From Mucilaginibacter sp. KACC 22063 (lineage in GTDB: Bacteria; Bacteroidota; Bacteroidia; Sphingobacteriales; Sphingobacteriaceae), in contig NZ_CP117877.1 in the NCBI RefSeq assembly GCF_028736115.1, positions 1 to 64,000 on the forward strand: a stretch of 64,000 nucleotides of DNA, written 5' to 3'. Made by a program: the position numbers and the translations under genes. The notes under the pieces are model-generated. The model had not been told where the DNA came from and did not search any database. It was given only the letters and a program-made list of their open reading frames with translations. Shown here in pieces: positions 9,028 through 18,212 of the stretch (its first letter is position 1; the number at the start of each line of letters is the position of its first letter).

Positions 9028-10104
9028 ATGCTCAAGAACGCACCACTACTACTGCTTATTTTTTTCTTTGCTGCTACATTTAAATCGCAGGCTCAAATAA
9101 CTGATAGTTTGCTGAGGCGGGTAGACAGCTTACAACATGTAGACAGTTTACGTAAAGTAGACAGCCTTGCGCGTTTAGATACCGTAAAAATTGATACAGG
9201 TTTATTAAACAGGTATCGCATTGCTCCACGTAACTTTCAGCTGCCTGTAATATCAAGGCCGGTATACATCGATCCTAACTTGGTACCTGTTACCCTGCTC
9301 GATTATAAAATATCTTACTGGCGCAAGTGGATACAGATGGGTATTAACCTTAACCAGTCGGCATTTAGTAATAACTGGTCGGGCGGTGGGCAAAACTCAC
9401 TTGCACTCGGCGGTAACTTCGATTATAAAACGGAATACAATAAAGCACCATTTGATTATACCGGCGAGTTGTTATTGATGTATGGTAAATCACGAAATGA
9501 AGGCCATGTGCCCCGTAAAACTAACGACCGTATATTTTTTGATAACAAGATTGCCACGCAAATGAGCAAAAGCTGGTACTTCTTCGGTTCGTTAAGTTTC
9601 GAGTCACAGTTCGACGAGGGTTTCCAGTATGACGATTCGGGCGTAGTGCCGCCGCTGCTCATTTCCCGCTTTATGGCACCGGGCTATATTACAGAATCAC
9701 TCGGTTTTGAGTACAAGCCAAATAAGGTGTTCGACTTGCGTATCGGTACAGGTACTGCACGCCAAACCTTTGTTTTGGATACTACCATATACCATAACCT
9801 GCCAACCAATTATGGTGTAAAACCAGGGCATACCTTTTTAAATGAGCTGGCGTTTCAGGCGGTTGCCGTTTATGATAAAGACATCATGGCCAATTTGCAC
9901 CTGAATGCACGTTACGCCTTGTTCATCCCTTATGGCCGTTCGTTAGCAAATATCGACCACCGTTTGGATATGGTTTTAAACGCCAAGGTGAACAGGCTGA
10001 TCAGCGTAACCATTAACGCTACCGCACTTTACGATAAGGATACTTCAGACAAATTGCAGGCTACGGAAGGGCTTGCCCTGGGCATATTGTATAAGTTTCC
10101 GTAA
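9028..10104 (+). CDS. DUF3078-type outer-membrane-associated protein
   Basis: 358 residues from the ATG at 9028. A signal peptide (LLLLIFFFAATFKSQAQ) is followed by a short repeated linker built on VDSL units (residues about 25-50), then a region rich in alternating aromatic/polar residues. WIQMGINLNQSAFSNNWSGGGQNSLALGG is the recognisable start of the DUF3078 domain, which behaves as an outer-membrane beta-barrel-like domain in Bacteroidota. The C-terminus ends in LGILYKFP, with aromatic residues as in barrel proteins. Biochemical role unknown. It precedes ffh by about 100 bp and probably has its own transcription. Confidence 0.82.
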   Translation: MLKNAPLLLLIFFFAATFKSQAQITDSLLRRVDSLQHVDSLRKVDSLARLDTVKIDTGLLNRYRIAPRNFQLPVISRPVYIDPNLVPVTLLDYKISYWRKWIQMGINLNQSAFSNNWSGGGQNSLALGGNFDYKTEYNKAPFDYTGELLLMYGKSRNEGHVPRKTNDRIFFDNKIATQMSKSWYFFGSLSFESQFDEGFQYDDSGVVPPLLISRFMAPGYITESLGFEYKPNKVFDLRIGTGTARQTFVLDTTIYHNLPTNYGVKPGHTFLNELAFQAVAVYDKDIMANLHLNARYALFIPYGRSLANIDHRLDMVLNAKVNRLISVTINATALYDKDTSDKLQATEGLALGILYKFP

Positions 10105-10165
10105 ACAATTGCCGGGCAATAGCTATTGTCATCACTCCTGATGAAGTGAAATCATTTCAAAATCA

Positions 10166-10173
10166 TAACTTTG
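10166..10173 (+). promoter_or_regulatory. Putative -7 box for ffh
   Basis: TAACTTTG is an exact TAnnTTTG match 36 bp before the ffh ATG. A small perfect palindrome TGAAATCATTTCA lies just upstream at 10147-10159. An AAAGGA Shine-Dalgarno-like stretch lies at 10193-10198. Confidence 0.45.
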
Positions 10174-10208
10174 TAACCTCAAAATTTGAGATAAAGGATT
10201 GACCATAT

Positions 10209-11537
10209 ATGTTTGAAAATCTTTCAGATAAGCTCGACAGGGCGTTTAAGGTCCTGAAAGGACAAGGAACTATTACTGAGATAAACGTGGCCGAAACCAT
10301 GAAGGAAATTAGAAAAGCCTTACTGGACGCCGACGTTAACTATAAAACAGCCAAAGCGTTTACGGATGACGTAAAGCAAAAGGCACTGGGTGAAAACGTA
10401 TTAACTTCTATTTCGCCGGGCCAGTTGCTGACCAAAATCATGAACGATGAGCTGACCGCCTTAATGGGTGGTACAACTGCCGAAGTCAGTTTTCCGGCTA
10501 CGCCAACGGTTATCCTGATTGCCGGTTTGAACGGTGCGGGTAAAACCACTTTTACCGGTAAGCTTGCCAATTTCTTAAAAACACAAAAAGGTAAAAAGCC
10601 TTTGCTGGTTGCCGACGACGTTTACCGCCCTGCGGCTATTGATCAGCTGGAAGTTTTAGGTCAGCAAATAGGTGTACCTGTGTACGCCAACCGCGAATCA
10701 AAGGACCCGGTTGCTATTGCTATGGAAGGGGTTGCGCTTGCTAAGCAGAACAACCATAATGTAGTCATTATTGATACCGCCGGCCGTTTAGCGGTTGACG
10801 AGGCCATGATGCAGGAGATTGAGCGCGTTAAGGCTGCTGTTAACCCGCATGAGATTTTATTTGTGGTGGATTCCATGACCGGCCAGGATGCGGTGAACAC
10901 AGCTAAAGTGTTTAACGACCGCCTTGACTTTACCGGTGCGGTATTAACCAAACTTGATGGTGATACCCGTGGTGGTGCGGCGCTTTCTATTAAATCGGTA
11001 GTAAATAAGCCAATTAAATTTATCGGTACGGGTGAAAAGATGGAAGCGCTTGACGTTTTCCACCCCGACCGTATGGCATCGCGTATACTGGGTATGGGCG
11101 ACGTGGTATCGTTAGTTGAACGTGCGCAGCAACAGTTTGACGAAAAGCAGGCAGCCGAGCTTCAGAAAAAGATCCGCAAGAATAAATTCGACTTTAACGA
11201 TTTTTACGGGCAGATACAGCAGATCAAAAAAATGGGTAACATGAAAGATCTGATTGGTATGATACCCGGCGTTGGCAAAATGATGAAGGACATACAGGTA
11301 GATGATAATGCTTTTAAAGCAATTGAAGCCATCATCCTTTCAATGACGCCTTTTGAAAAAGAAAACCCGGATGCTATTAACCAAAGCCGTCGTGCACGTA
11401 TCGCAAAAGGATCGGGTACGGACCTTGCCGAGGTTAACCGCCTGATTAAGCAATTTGAAGAAATGCGTAAGGTGATGAAACAAATGAGCAACCCGGCATC
11501 AATGGCAGGCTTAATGCGCCGCATGCCTAAGATGTAG
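10209..11537 (+). CDS. ffh: Signal recognition particle GTPase Ffh
   Basis: 442-residue SRP54 homologue that binds 4.5S RNA and signal sequences and docks with FtsY. The N domain (residues 1-95) precedes the G domain with P-loop GLNGAGKTTFTGKLA (about 104-118), DDVYRPAA, DTAGRLAVDEAMM and TKLDGDTRGG. The GMGDVVSLVE hinge leads to a methionine-rich M domain ending in MAGLMRRMPKM. Length and motif order are normal. Followed by a hairpin terminator. Confidence 0.97.
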   Translation: MFENLSDKLDRAFKVLKGQGTITEINVAETMKEIRKALLDADVNYKTAKAFTDDVKQKALGENVLTSISPGQLLTKIMNDELTALMGGTTAEVSFPATPTVILIAGLNGAGKTTFTGKLANFLKTQKGKKPLLVADDVYRPAAIDQLEVLGQQIGVPVYANRESKDPVAIAMEGVALAKQNNHNVVIIDTAGRLAVDEAMMQEIERVKAAVNPHEILFVVDSMTGQDAVNTAKVFNDRLDFTGAVLTKLDGDTRGGAALSIKSVVNKPIKFIGTGEKMEALDVFHPDRMASRILGMGDVVSLVERAQQQFDEKQAAELQKKIRKNKFDFNDFYGQIQQIKKMGNMKDLIGMIPGVGKMMKDIQVDDNAFKAIEAIILSMTPFEKENPDAINQSRRARIAKGSGTDLAEVNRLIKQFEEMRKVMKQMSNPASMAGLMRRMPKM

Positions 11538-11574
11538 GTTTTGTAGAAACAAGAGACCAGAAACAAGATATAAG

Positions 11575-11602
11575 AAGGCTGTACTGAAAAGTGCAGCCTT
11601 TT
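11575..11602 (+). terminator. Terminator after ffh
   Basis: AAGGCTG ... CAGCCTT with an interrupted inner stem, followed by TTTT. The stretch before it (11541-11573) is a purine-rich AAACAAGAG-type sequence resembling the repeat between sdhA and sdhB. Confidence 0.72.
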
Positions 11603-11699
11603 TTCATTGTAAAATAATATGATATCGGGTATAGGTAATTAAACAGCTTTTTTGTTTATTTAGCTATATAATTCATAGTCAATTTAAATTTTTATCACA

Positions 11700-12695
11700 A
11701 TGTCAGCATTGATGGAAGTACTCGAGTTTCTCGATGACTCGGGTAGTGTAATGGTTAAACGGCTTCCCGACGCCGGACCAGCCGAAATTAAGTGGGGCGC
11801 CCAGCTTACAGTAAGAGAAACACAGGAAGCTATATTTTTCAGAGACGGCCAGATCGTAGATGTTTTTACAACCGGAAGGCATTTATTAGAAACCAAAAAT
11901 ATTCCGGGTATTGGCAAATGGGTAACCAGCTTTGCTTACGGTCCCGATTCGCCGTTCCGAGCAGAGGTTTACTTTGTAAGCAAAAAAATATTTGTAAACC
12001 TTAAATGGGGCACACAAGAGCCAATACTGTTTAAGGATGCCGAATTGCAAATGGTGAGGCTGCGCTCGTTCGGGATATTTTCTGTTCAGATAGCAGACTC
12101 TCGTTCTTTTGTAAACCAGATAGTTGGTACAATGGGCTTATATCGTGATGAAGATATAGCCGATTACCTGAAAAATATTATCGTATCAAAACTCACTGTA
12201 GTTTTAGCTGCCAAGATCAAAACAATTTTAGATATGCCGGGATCTTTTGCCGAGATCAGCGATGCTGCAAAATTGTCTATCCAAAATGATTTTGCCAATA
12301 TCGGGCTTTCGCTTCATGATTTTTATGTCAACTCGGTTTCCGTACCCGAAGAGGTACAGCAAATGATTGACGAACGTTCGCGCATGTCTGCAGTGGGTAA
12401 TATGGATCAGTTTATGAAATATAAGCTGGCTATGTCTATAGAAGATTCTGCACAGAATGTAAACGCCAGTGCAGGAGCTAATTTAAATGCAGGCTTAGGC
12501 ATGGGTATGGGTTTCATGATGCCGCAGATGGTGCAACAGGCTATGGCATCGGTTGTAGCCCCGGCTCAGGCCAGTGCAACGGCGGGACCATCACCGGTGC
12601 AAAAATTAAAAGAAATAAAAGAGCTTTTGGATATGGGGGTACTTACCCAAGCCGAGTTTGACGAAAAGAAAGCAAAGCTACTTGAGCAGATTTAA
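11700..12695 (+). CDS. SPFH-domain protein with C-terminal SHOCT domain (YdjI-like)
   Basis: 331 residues. Residues about 25-220 form the SPFH/band-7-type fold seen in the Bacillus YdjI / virion-core-protein-like family (KWGAQLTVRETQEAIFFRDG, FSVQIADSRSFVNQIVG). A glycine/methionine-rich linker (about 255-285) follows, then a SHOCT domain at 298-330 (VQKLKEIKELLDMGVLTQ, AEFDEKKAKLLEQI). No signal peptide or TM segment, so it is cytoplasmic or peripheral. In Bacillus the relative acts with a zinc-ribbon membrane protein and PspA in envelope-stress organisation. Here it heads a three-gene operon whose third gene is also a zinc-ribbon membrane protein. Confidence 0.85.
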   Translation: MSALMEVLEFLDDSGSVMVKRLPDAGPAEIKWGAQLTVRETQEAIFFRDGQIVDVFTTGRHLLETKNIPGIGKWVTSFAYGPDSPFRAEVYFVSKKIFVNLKWGTQEPILFKDAELQMVRLRSFGIFSVQIADSRSFVNQIVGTMGLYRDEDIADYLKNIIVSKLTVVLAAKIKTILDMPGSFAEISDAAKLSIQNDFANIGLSLHDFYVNSVSVPEEVQQMIDERSRMSAVGNMDQFMKYKLAMSIEDSAQNVNASAGANLNAGLGMGMGFMMPQMVQQAMASVVAPAQASATAGPSPVQKLKEIKELLDMGVLTQAEFDEKKAKLLEQI

Positions 12696-12699
12696 TTTT

Positions 12700-13158
12700 A
12701 TGCAAGACGAAATGATCATTAACCAGTTTGCCGAAGCGACTACGCTTGCGCTGGATAAATTTTATATAGATGCTGCAAAGCAGTTTGAAGAAATAAGCCA
12801 AAGTTACCCGGAACATGAACTGGCCGACGATGCCATGTTCAATGCAGGGATGTGCTATTTCCACCTAAACTCCTTTGAACATGCCATAGCGGTTTTTGAA
12901 GAGGTGATAGAAAAATATCCGGATGCACAGATACATGAATTCGAAGGCGGCAACTCTTACGGAAAAACTGCTGCAAAGTGCCATTACGCTATTTTGAACA
13001 GCTACCTTGGCCTTTCAAAGTTTGAAGATGCAGAAGCACAACTTGCTAAGCTTAACCTCTACCCTGATGCATATGAGTTAAGCCCGCTTGGAGAGAAATT
13101 CTCCTATGAAGAATTAGGAAACAAAGCATTACAGAGTTTTAAAAAATTTGAAATATAA
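12700..13158 (+). CDS. TPR-containing protein
   Basis: 152 residues from the ATG at 12700, 4 bp after the SPFH gene. At least two tetratricopeptide-like repeats are visible: YIDAAKQFEEISQSYPEHELADDAMFNAG (about 20-50) and YFHLNSFEHAIAVFEEVIEKYPDA (about 50-75), with a third degenerate unit near 105. No signal peptide. It probably acts as a protein-protein adaptor between its operon partners. Its stop codon overlaps the next start by one base, so translation is likely coupled. Confidence 0.8.
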   Translation: MQDEMIINQFAEATTLALDKFYIDAAKQFEEISQSYPEHELADDAMFNAGMCYFHLNSFEHAIAVFEEVIEKYPDAQIHEFEGGNSYGKTAAKCHYAILNSYLGLSKFEDAEAQLAKLNLYPDAYELSPLGEKFSYEELGNKALQSFKKFEI

Positions 13159-14504
13159 TGGGAGAACGAAGCATAAGTAAGTGTACCAACTGCGGTGGCG
13201 AGCTTACATTTAACCCTGATACAAACGTTAAAAAGTGCGACTATTGCGGAAGCGAGTTTAAAGTGGCACCCAACGCTGATGGTACAGAAAGCGATAGTGC
13301 CATGATCTCCTTTAAGATTCAAAGGGCGGATTTTAAAGCGGCAATGCTTAAGTGGCTTGCGGCTGGTAAAGATGTGCCTGCAAACATTATTTCCGGCTCG
13401 TTATACGGTCCGGTTGTACAAGCTTATATACCGGTTTACTACATCAAGGGAAAATGTACAGGTGAGTGGACATCCTATCTTAAACCCAATGCCGGGTTTA
13501 AAAAGTACCTGCCATCCTTTTTAAAAGGAGAAAGGGAAAAAGTTTCTGGCGGACAAATAAGTGAAGATTTTACAATAGTAAGCCTGGCATGTGATAATTA
13601 CAAAAGCACATATGTTATGCCCCCTAGCTTTTATGTTGAATATTTTAAAACTAATGGAGTGCCTTATCAACCATCGGAAGATAATCATCCGCTGTTTGAT
13701 CTTTTAACCGGCTACCAGGTTAACGAAAACAATGTAATACCTTCTGATGAAAGGGTAAGCAAGTCTACAGATGCGCCAAAGTTCGAGCTTAGTAAAGATG
13801 AGTCTTGGGATAGGTTTGGCCAAAAGCAGGTATCCAGAAAGCTGAGCCAGAAAATTATTTCACAACAGCAGGAACCACAGGCGATAGACGTAGCAGTTAA
13901 TGCAAAATATGATATTACATCTACCGGTAAAGTTTATCTCCCTTTTTGGATGACAAAAAATGTATACGGTAGTGAAGAATATAATATCTGCATGGACGGT
14001 GTGAGCGGAAATATAAGTGGCGAGAAAATATTTACAGATGCAGCAGTAGTATCTAAAAATAAGATTTATAATAAAGCACTATTGGCTGGTTTAGGTATCA
14101 GCCTTGCACTTTACTTGTACCGATTTAACTTACCCGATGGAAAAATGAACTTGAACCAGCATAACAATCCGCTTTTTAGTCCTATGGGAGGCTTCTGGTG
14201 GTTTGTTCGTGTAATATTGTTGTGGGGCGTTTTGCCAAAGTTTGTAAGCGATACGATTTACAAGAAAAAGGTAAATTCTGCTCAGGATAAGTTAACGAAA
14301 GCCCGTGAAATAGAGCTTGAAAGGGTTAATACCGGCCAACTGGAATTAAAGCATTGGAATGGCATAAAAGCTAAATCTCAAGACGATGTAAATAATGATG
14401 AAGAGGATTACGATGACGGAGATGACATTGTTGAAAATCTTGACCCGGAAACTGAAGCTAAATTCCAGGATGCTTTATCGAAGTACGGAAACGGAAAAAA
14501 TTAA
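13158..14504 (+). CDS. Zinc-ribbon membrane protein (YdjG-like)
   Basis: 448 residues. The N-terminal zinc ribbon CTNCGGELTF ... CDYCGSEF (cysteines at about 9, 12, 27, 30) matches TFIIB-type ribbons. A soluble beta-rich middle (about 50-290) follows, then two hydrophobic segments at about 308-327 and 347-370 (GGFWWFVRVILLWG), and a charged tail ending in an acidic DDGDD stretch. Architecture and linkage to an SPFH-SHOCT gene parallel YdjG/YdjI of Bacillus. The function in Bacteroidota is not established; a membrane anchor for the SPFH protein is my inference. Ends at a strong hairpin. Confidence 0.75.
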   Translation: MGERSISKCTNCGGELTFNPDTNVKKCDYCGSEFKVAPNADGTESDSAMISFKIQRADFKAAMLKWLAAGKDVPANIISGSLYGPVVQAYIPVYYIKGKCTGEWTSYLKPNAGFKKYLPSFLKGEREKVSGGQISEDFTIVSLACDNYKSTYVMPPSFYVEYFKTNGVPYQPSEDNHPLFDLLTGYQVNENNVIPSDERVSKSTDAPKFELSKDESWDRFGQKQVSRKLSQKIISQQQEPQAIDVAVNAKYDITSTGKVYLPFWMTKNVYGSEEYNICMDGVSGNISGEKIFTDAAVVSKNKIYNKALLAGLGISLALYLYRFNLPDGKMNLNQHNNPLFSPMGGFWWFVRVILLWGVLPKFVSDTIYKKKVNSAQDKLTKAREIELERVNTGQLELKHWNGIKAKSQDDVNNDEEDYDDGDDIVENLDPETEAKFQDALSKYGNGKN

Positions 14505-14518
14505 GGTATTTTATTAAA

Positions 14519-14556
14519 CGATAAGCCAACCACACTAACTGTCGATTGGCTTATCG
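14519..14556. terminator. Hairpin between convergent genes
   Basis: CGATAAGCCAA (14519-14529) pairs perfectly with TTGGCTTATCG (14546-14556). The T-run is poor on both sides, so it is a candidate bidirectional terminator by position. Confidence 0.6.
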
Positions 14557-14577
14557 TTATAATCCCATATTAACAAA

Positions 14578-16791
14578 TTATATCCCTACGCCATCAAGAT
14601 AATTGGCCAGTTGCATAATTGCTTTCGATGTGGTAGCTATCTGAATATTAGCTTCGCTGTAGTTACGTTCTTCAATTGCTTCGCGGATACCGGGAAGTGT
14701 TTTTACACCATAGCCGGTATAAAAGCCCGGAGCGTAGATGCTGTGCTTGAACCACGGGCGGCGTGGCAGGCCATCGGCCGTTAATAATTGCTGCTCGGCA
14801 TGGTATAATTGCTGGTTAAATTTGTCTACCTCTTTACCTTGTTGTATTGCGGCATCCCATCTTGCACCTAAGGCATCGGTACATTTCTTTAATGCTTCAA
14901 GCGCTGACTTTAAAGCCGAAAAATCAATAGCCGGAACTTCCGGCTTGGCTTCGGGTTGAGGCAAATGGTCTTTTGGGTCGTAAGCCAATGTATATTGATT
15001 AGCTTTTATCAGTTTATTGGTTGAAGCGGTTGATTCGCGCATTTGATCGGCCAGATCCATCACCTCTTTACCATAAGTATTTAAAGTATTGTAAAGCGTA
15101 CGGAAATCAAACGGCAACACTTCGGCATTGGCCATACGTAAGGTAGCTTTTCCCGCCACCGATGCCAGTGCTTTGCAATAAGCAAAATCGCCATCTTTAA
15201 AACGGACATAGTCGTCGTAAGAGTCGTATATCGAATGGTAATCGCCGCCACTATCTTCGCCGCCAAAGCCAAGGTTAAGTGACGGGATGCCCAGATGCTG
15301 CAAAAATGCCGTATAATCAGACCCGGATCCTAATGCGCCAAGTTTATTTACAGTTCTGGCTTCAATATCTTTACGTGCTTTTGGCGATGATGCATTTACC
15401 AGATCATGCGCTTTGCCGCGGTCATAAATACTTACTTTAGTCTCTGGGTCTGTGGTCGATTGCTCGATCTCTGTCATAAATCCTTCCAGTGCGTGAGAGC
15501 CGCCTGCCCCTAAAAAGCCGCGGCCATTACCGTCTGAATTAATGTATACCACTGCATTTTGCTGTAACTCTTTAGCATGTTGCTCCACAAACTCGGTAGA
15601 GCCGATAAGGCTTGGCTCCTCGCCATCCCAGGCGCAGTAAACAATGGTTCGCTTTGGCTTCCATCCGGTTTTTAGCAGGTCGCCCATGGCTTTTGCTTCG
15701 TCAATCATGGCAGCCTGTCCGCTGATCGGGTCGCTTGCGCCATTGATCCAGGCATCGTGGTGGTTACCGCGGATTACCCACTCGTTAGGATATTTTGATC
15801 CTTTTATCTTGGCAATAACGTTATATGCCGTTACCATGTCCCAGTTAAACTGCAGATTTAAACGCACAGTTGATTTCCCCGGGCCAACATGGTAAGTAAT
15901 TGGCAGGCCCCCGCGCCATTCGGGCGGAGCAACCGGTCCGTCAAGCGCTGCCAGCAGCGGTTGCGCATCATGATAGCTGATGGGCTGTACCGGTATTTTC
16001 ATGATCGTGATAGCTTCTTCACGGGTTAATCTTTTCGCATTTTTTGTAGCGCCAACACCGGGCGTAAGTGGGTCGCCGGGATAAATCACCATATCCATTA
16101 CCGAGCCGCGTTGCACACCATATTCGTTTTTATACGGTCCTTTCGGGTAAACATCGCCTTGTACATAGCCATCATCTTTCGGGTCTGAATAGATAAGGCA
16201 GCCTATTGCGCCATGTTCATAAGCTACTTTAGGTTTAACACCCCGCCATGACCTGCCATATTTGGCAATCACAATCTTTCCTTTTACATCAATGCCCAAT
16301 TTGGCCAGTTGTTCGTAATCTTCGGGCAAGCCATAGTTCACAAATACCAGCTGACCGGTTACATCACCATCAGCACTCCAGGCATTATAGGTGGGTAGCT
16401 GCCCTTGCTGCCCTGAAGTAGCGTCTTCAGGCAGCGCAGGTTCTTTCAAAGTCGCAGTAAACTGGGTTGGACCTGTCATTTCCAGTACGCGGGTTTTAGG
16501 CGTAGGAAAAAGCACCTGATAGGTTTCCAGGTAAGCATCCAACCCGTAACTTTTAAAGCGCGCAAGTATGGCATCGGCAACGGCTTTACTTCCTGCCGAA
16601 CCCAAATGATGCGGATGACCGGCTAATTCTTTAACAGTTTCGCCCATGCGTTTGGCATCAAGCGACTGATCGAACTGCTGCTCATACTGCAGTTCTTTTG
16701 TAGCCGAAGCAGCAGAAAAGCCGGATATCTTTTGCTGTGCATGCCCCAGCGCCGACAAAGCCAGCAGAGATAGCGTGAAAGTTTTTTTCAT
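14578..16791 (-). CDS. M28 zinc peptidase, glutamate carboxypeptidase II-like
   Basis: 737 residues with signal peptide MKKTFTLSLLALSALGHAQ. A PA domain (about 115-270: KIVIAKYGRSWRGVK, GAIGCLIYSDPKDDGY) is inserted before the M28 catalytic domain. Catalytic motifs in order are NHHDAW near residue 343 (His ligand), SDPISGQAA (bridging Asp), GEEPSLIGS near 390 (catalytic Glu), NSDGNG, and DYHSIYDSYDDY (last His ligand) around 520. The C-terminal 150 residues resemble the transferrin-receptor-like dimerisation domain. It should be a periplasmic or secreted exopeptidase for peptides. It is monocistronic, with a repeat array upstream. Confidence 0.9.
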   Translation of the reverse strand: MKKTFTLSLLALSALGHAQQKISGFSAASATKELQYEQQFDQSLDAKRMGETVKELAGHPHHLGSAGSKAVADAILARFKSYGLDAYLETYQVLFPTPKTRVLEMTGPTQFTATLKEPALPEDATSGQQGQLPTYNAWSADGDVTGQLVFVNYGLPEDYEQLAKLGIDVKGKIVIAKYGRSWRGVKPKVAYEHGAIGCLIYSDPKDDGYVQGDVYPKGPYKNEYGVQRGSVMDMVIYPGDPLTPGVGATKNAKRLTREEAITIMKIPVQPISYHDAQPLLAALDGPVAPPEWRGGLPITYHVGPGKSTVRLNLQFNWDMVTAYNVIAKIKGSKYPNEWVIRGNHHDAWINGASDPISGQAAMIDEAKAMGDLLKTGWKPKRTIVYCAWDGEEPSLIGSTEFVEQHAKELQQNAVVYINSDGNGRGFLGAGGSHALEGFMTEIEQSTTDPETKVSIYDRGKAHDLVNASSPKARKDIEARTVNKLGALGSGSDYTAFLQHLGIPSLNLGFGGEDSGGDYHSIYDSYDDYVRFKDGDFAYCKALASVAGKATLRMANAEVLPFDFRTLYNTLNTYGKEVMDLADQMRESTASTNKLIKANQYTLAYDPKDHLPQPEAKPEVPAIDFSALKSALEALKKCTDALGARWDAAIQQGKEVDKFNQQLYHAEQQLLTADGLPRRPWFKHSIYAPGFYTGYGVKTLPGIREAIEERNYSEANIQIATTSKAIMQLANYLDGVGI

Positions 16792-16815
16792 TACGTGTGT
16801 TAGTTTAAAGTTAGT

Positions 16816-17273
16816 AAGGTCAATTTATGAAAATTATATGACCCCTTGATATCGTTCTTGAAAGTAGCAAAGGCAGTAGTTTCATAAGGGGTCAATTAAC
16901 TTGCAATGCTGCTTTACCCCTTTATCAAAGCTACTACGAGTAACACAGCCAGCAGTTTTCCCCTTTAAAGGGGAACGCAGAGACAGTAGTTTCAGCACTA
17001 ACAATTATAAGGGGTCAATTAACTTGCAATGCTGACTTTACCCCTTTATCAAAGTTACTGCAATTTGCACAGCCAGTAGTCTTCCCCTTGAAAGGGGAAA
17101 GCAATGGCAGAAGGTTCATTCCGGACTTTCACAAGGGGTCAATTAACTTGCAATGTTGCTTTACCCCTTTATCAAAGCCATTACGAGTACCATAATCAGC
17201 AGTCTTCCCCTTAAAAGGGGAACGTAGAGGCAGTAGAAGTAGCAGTGGGCTTTCATAAGGGGTCAACTAATTA
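16816..17273. repeat. Array 1 of about 123-bp palindromic repeats
   Basis: Three full units start at 16886, 17009 and 17133 (123, 124 and 124 bp). A shortened, diverged unit precedes them at 16816 and a unit start trails at 17257. Each unit opens AAGGGGTCAATTAACTTGCA, closes a first hairpin with TACCCCTT about 35 bp later, and carries a near-perfect core palindrome. The cores are at 16958-16975 (TTCCCCTTTAAAGGGGAA), 17082-17099 and 17205-17222. The array fills the 555-bp gap between two divergent peptidase genes. It is not a CRISPR: whole units are conserved, with no spacers. Confidence 0.9.
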
Positions 17274-17346
17274 CCGTAAAGAAACTTAATAAACAAACCA
17301 CCGCATCAAAGCGTTACCATACCTGTAACATTAGATACTGAAAATT

Positions 17347-18210
17347 ATGCAATGGTTCGGCGGTAAAGAAAGCGACAATGTTGAAGAAGGCAGCAGCAGC
17401 GGCGGTGGTCGCGGGTTTGCGGTAGGCGGCGGTATTGTTGGCCTTATTGGTTTGGTGATCTACTATTTCACCGGCATTAATCCTTCACAGTTTATCAATA
17501 ATAGCGGTATAGGTGGCGGTAGCGAACAACAAAACACCCGTTTAGCAAAGGCCCGTACCCCCGAACAGAAGGAAGCCAGTATGGTTTTCCGCGGAACGGA
17601 AGAAGTTTGGGATAGTCTTTTCCGTGCTAATGGTAAAACTTATGAAAAGCCTACCCTGCATTTCTTTACCGATGCTGTAGATGCAGCCTGCGGACAGGCA
17701 ACTTCTGCCGTTGGTCCGTTCTATTGCCCGGAAGACCAGAAAGTATACATAGATCTTAATTTTTATAAAGAATTGAGCGACCGTTTCGGTGCGCCTGGAC
17801 AGTTTGCACAAGCTTATGTTATAGCGCACGAGGTTGGCCATCATGTGCAGAACCTGTTAGGTGTTTCACAAAAGGTACAACAGGCCGAAAGCCAGGCAGG
17901 CAGCAGCACCGAGCGTAATCAGTACTCGGTAGCGCTGGAATTACAGGCCGATTTCTATGCAGGCGTTTGGGCGCATTATGAAAATAAGTATCATCAAAAC
18001 GGACTGGTGCTTAACCAGGGCGATATAGAATCGGCGTTAAATGCGGCAAGGCAAATCGGCGACGACCGCTTGCAGCAGCAAGCCGGGCAATCTGTAGAAC
18101 CCGACAGCTTTACGCATGGCAGTTCGGCACAGCGCATGTACTGGTTTAAGCGCGGCTTTGATACCGGCGACCTAAGCAAAGGAAATACATTTAAGGAGAT
18201 GGGGTTGTAG
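17347..18210 (+). CDS. Neutral zinc metallopeptidase (YpfJ family)
   Basis: 287 residues. The N-terminus is a short Gly/Ser-rich cytoplasmic segment followed by one TM helix (about 27-45, GGGIVGLIGLVIYYF), typical of the YpfJ/KPN_02809 zinc peptidase family. The catalytic HEVGHHVQNLLG (HExxH) lies near residue 162, with a downstream ELQADFYAGVWAH motif supplying the third ligand region. The fold should face the periplasm. Substrate unknown. The end of the gene lies 3 bp from the convergent nuclease-helicase gene. Confidence 0.9.
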   Translation: MQWFGGKESDNVEEGSSSGGGRGFAVGGGIVGLIGLVIYYFTGINPSQFINNSGIGGGSEQQNTRLAKARTPEQKEASMVFRGTEEVWDSLFRANGKTYEKPTLHFFTDAVDAACGQATSAVGPFYCPEDQKVYIDLNFYKELSDRFGAPGQFAQAYVIAHEVGHHVQNLLGVSQKVQQAESQAGSSTERNQYSVALELQADFYAGVWAHYENKYHQNGLVLNQGDIESALNAARQIGDDRLQQQAGQSVEPDSFTHGSSAQRMYWFKRGFDTGDLSKGNTFKEMGL

Positions 18211-18212
18211 AG

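Noticed and set aside
10108..10120. Terminator after the DUF3078 gene
   Set aside because: ATTGCCGGGCAAT is palindromic but short and has no T-run; it is not a convincing terminator.
16816..17273. CRISPR array
   Set aside because: The period is about 123 bp and the whole unit is conserved; there are no unique spacers between short repeats and no cas genes.
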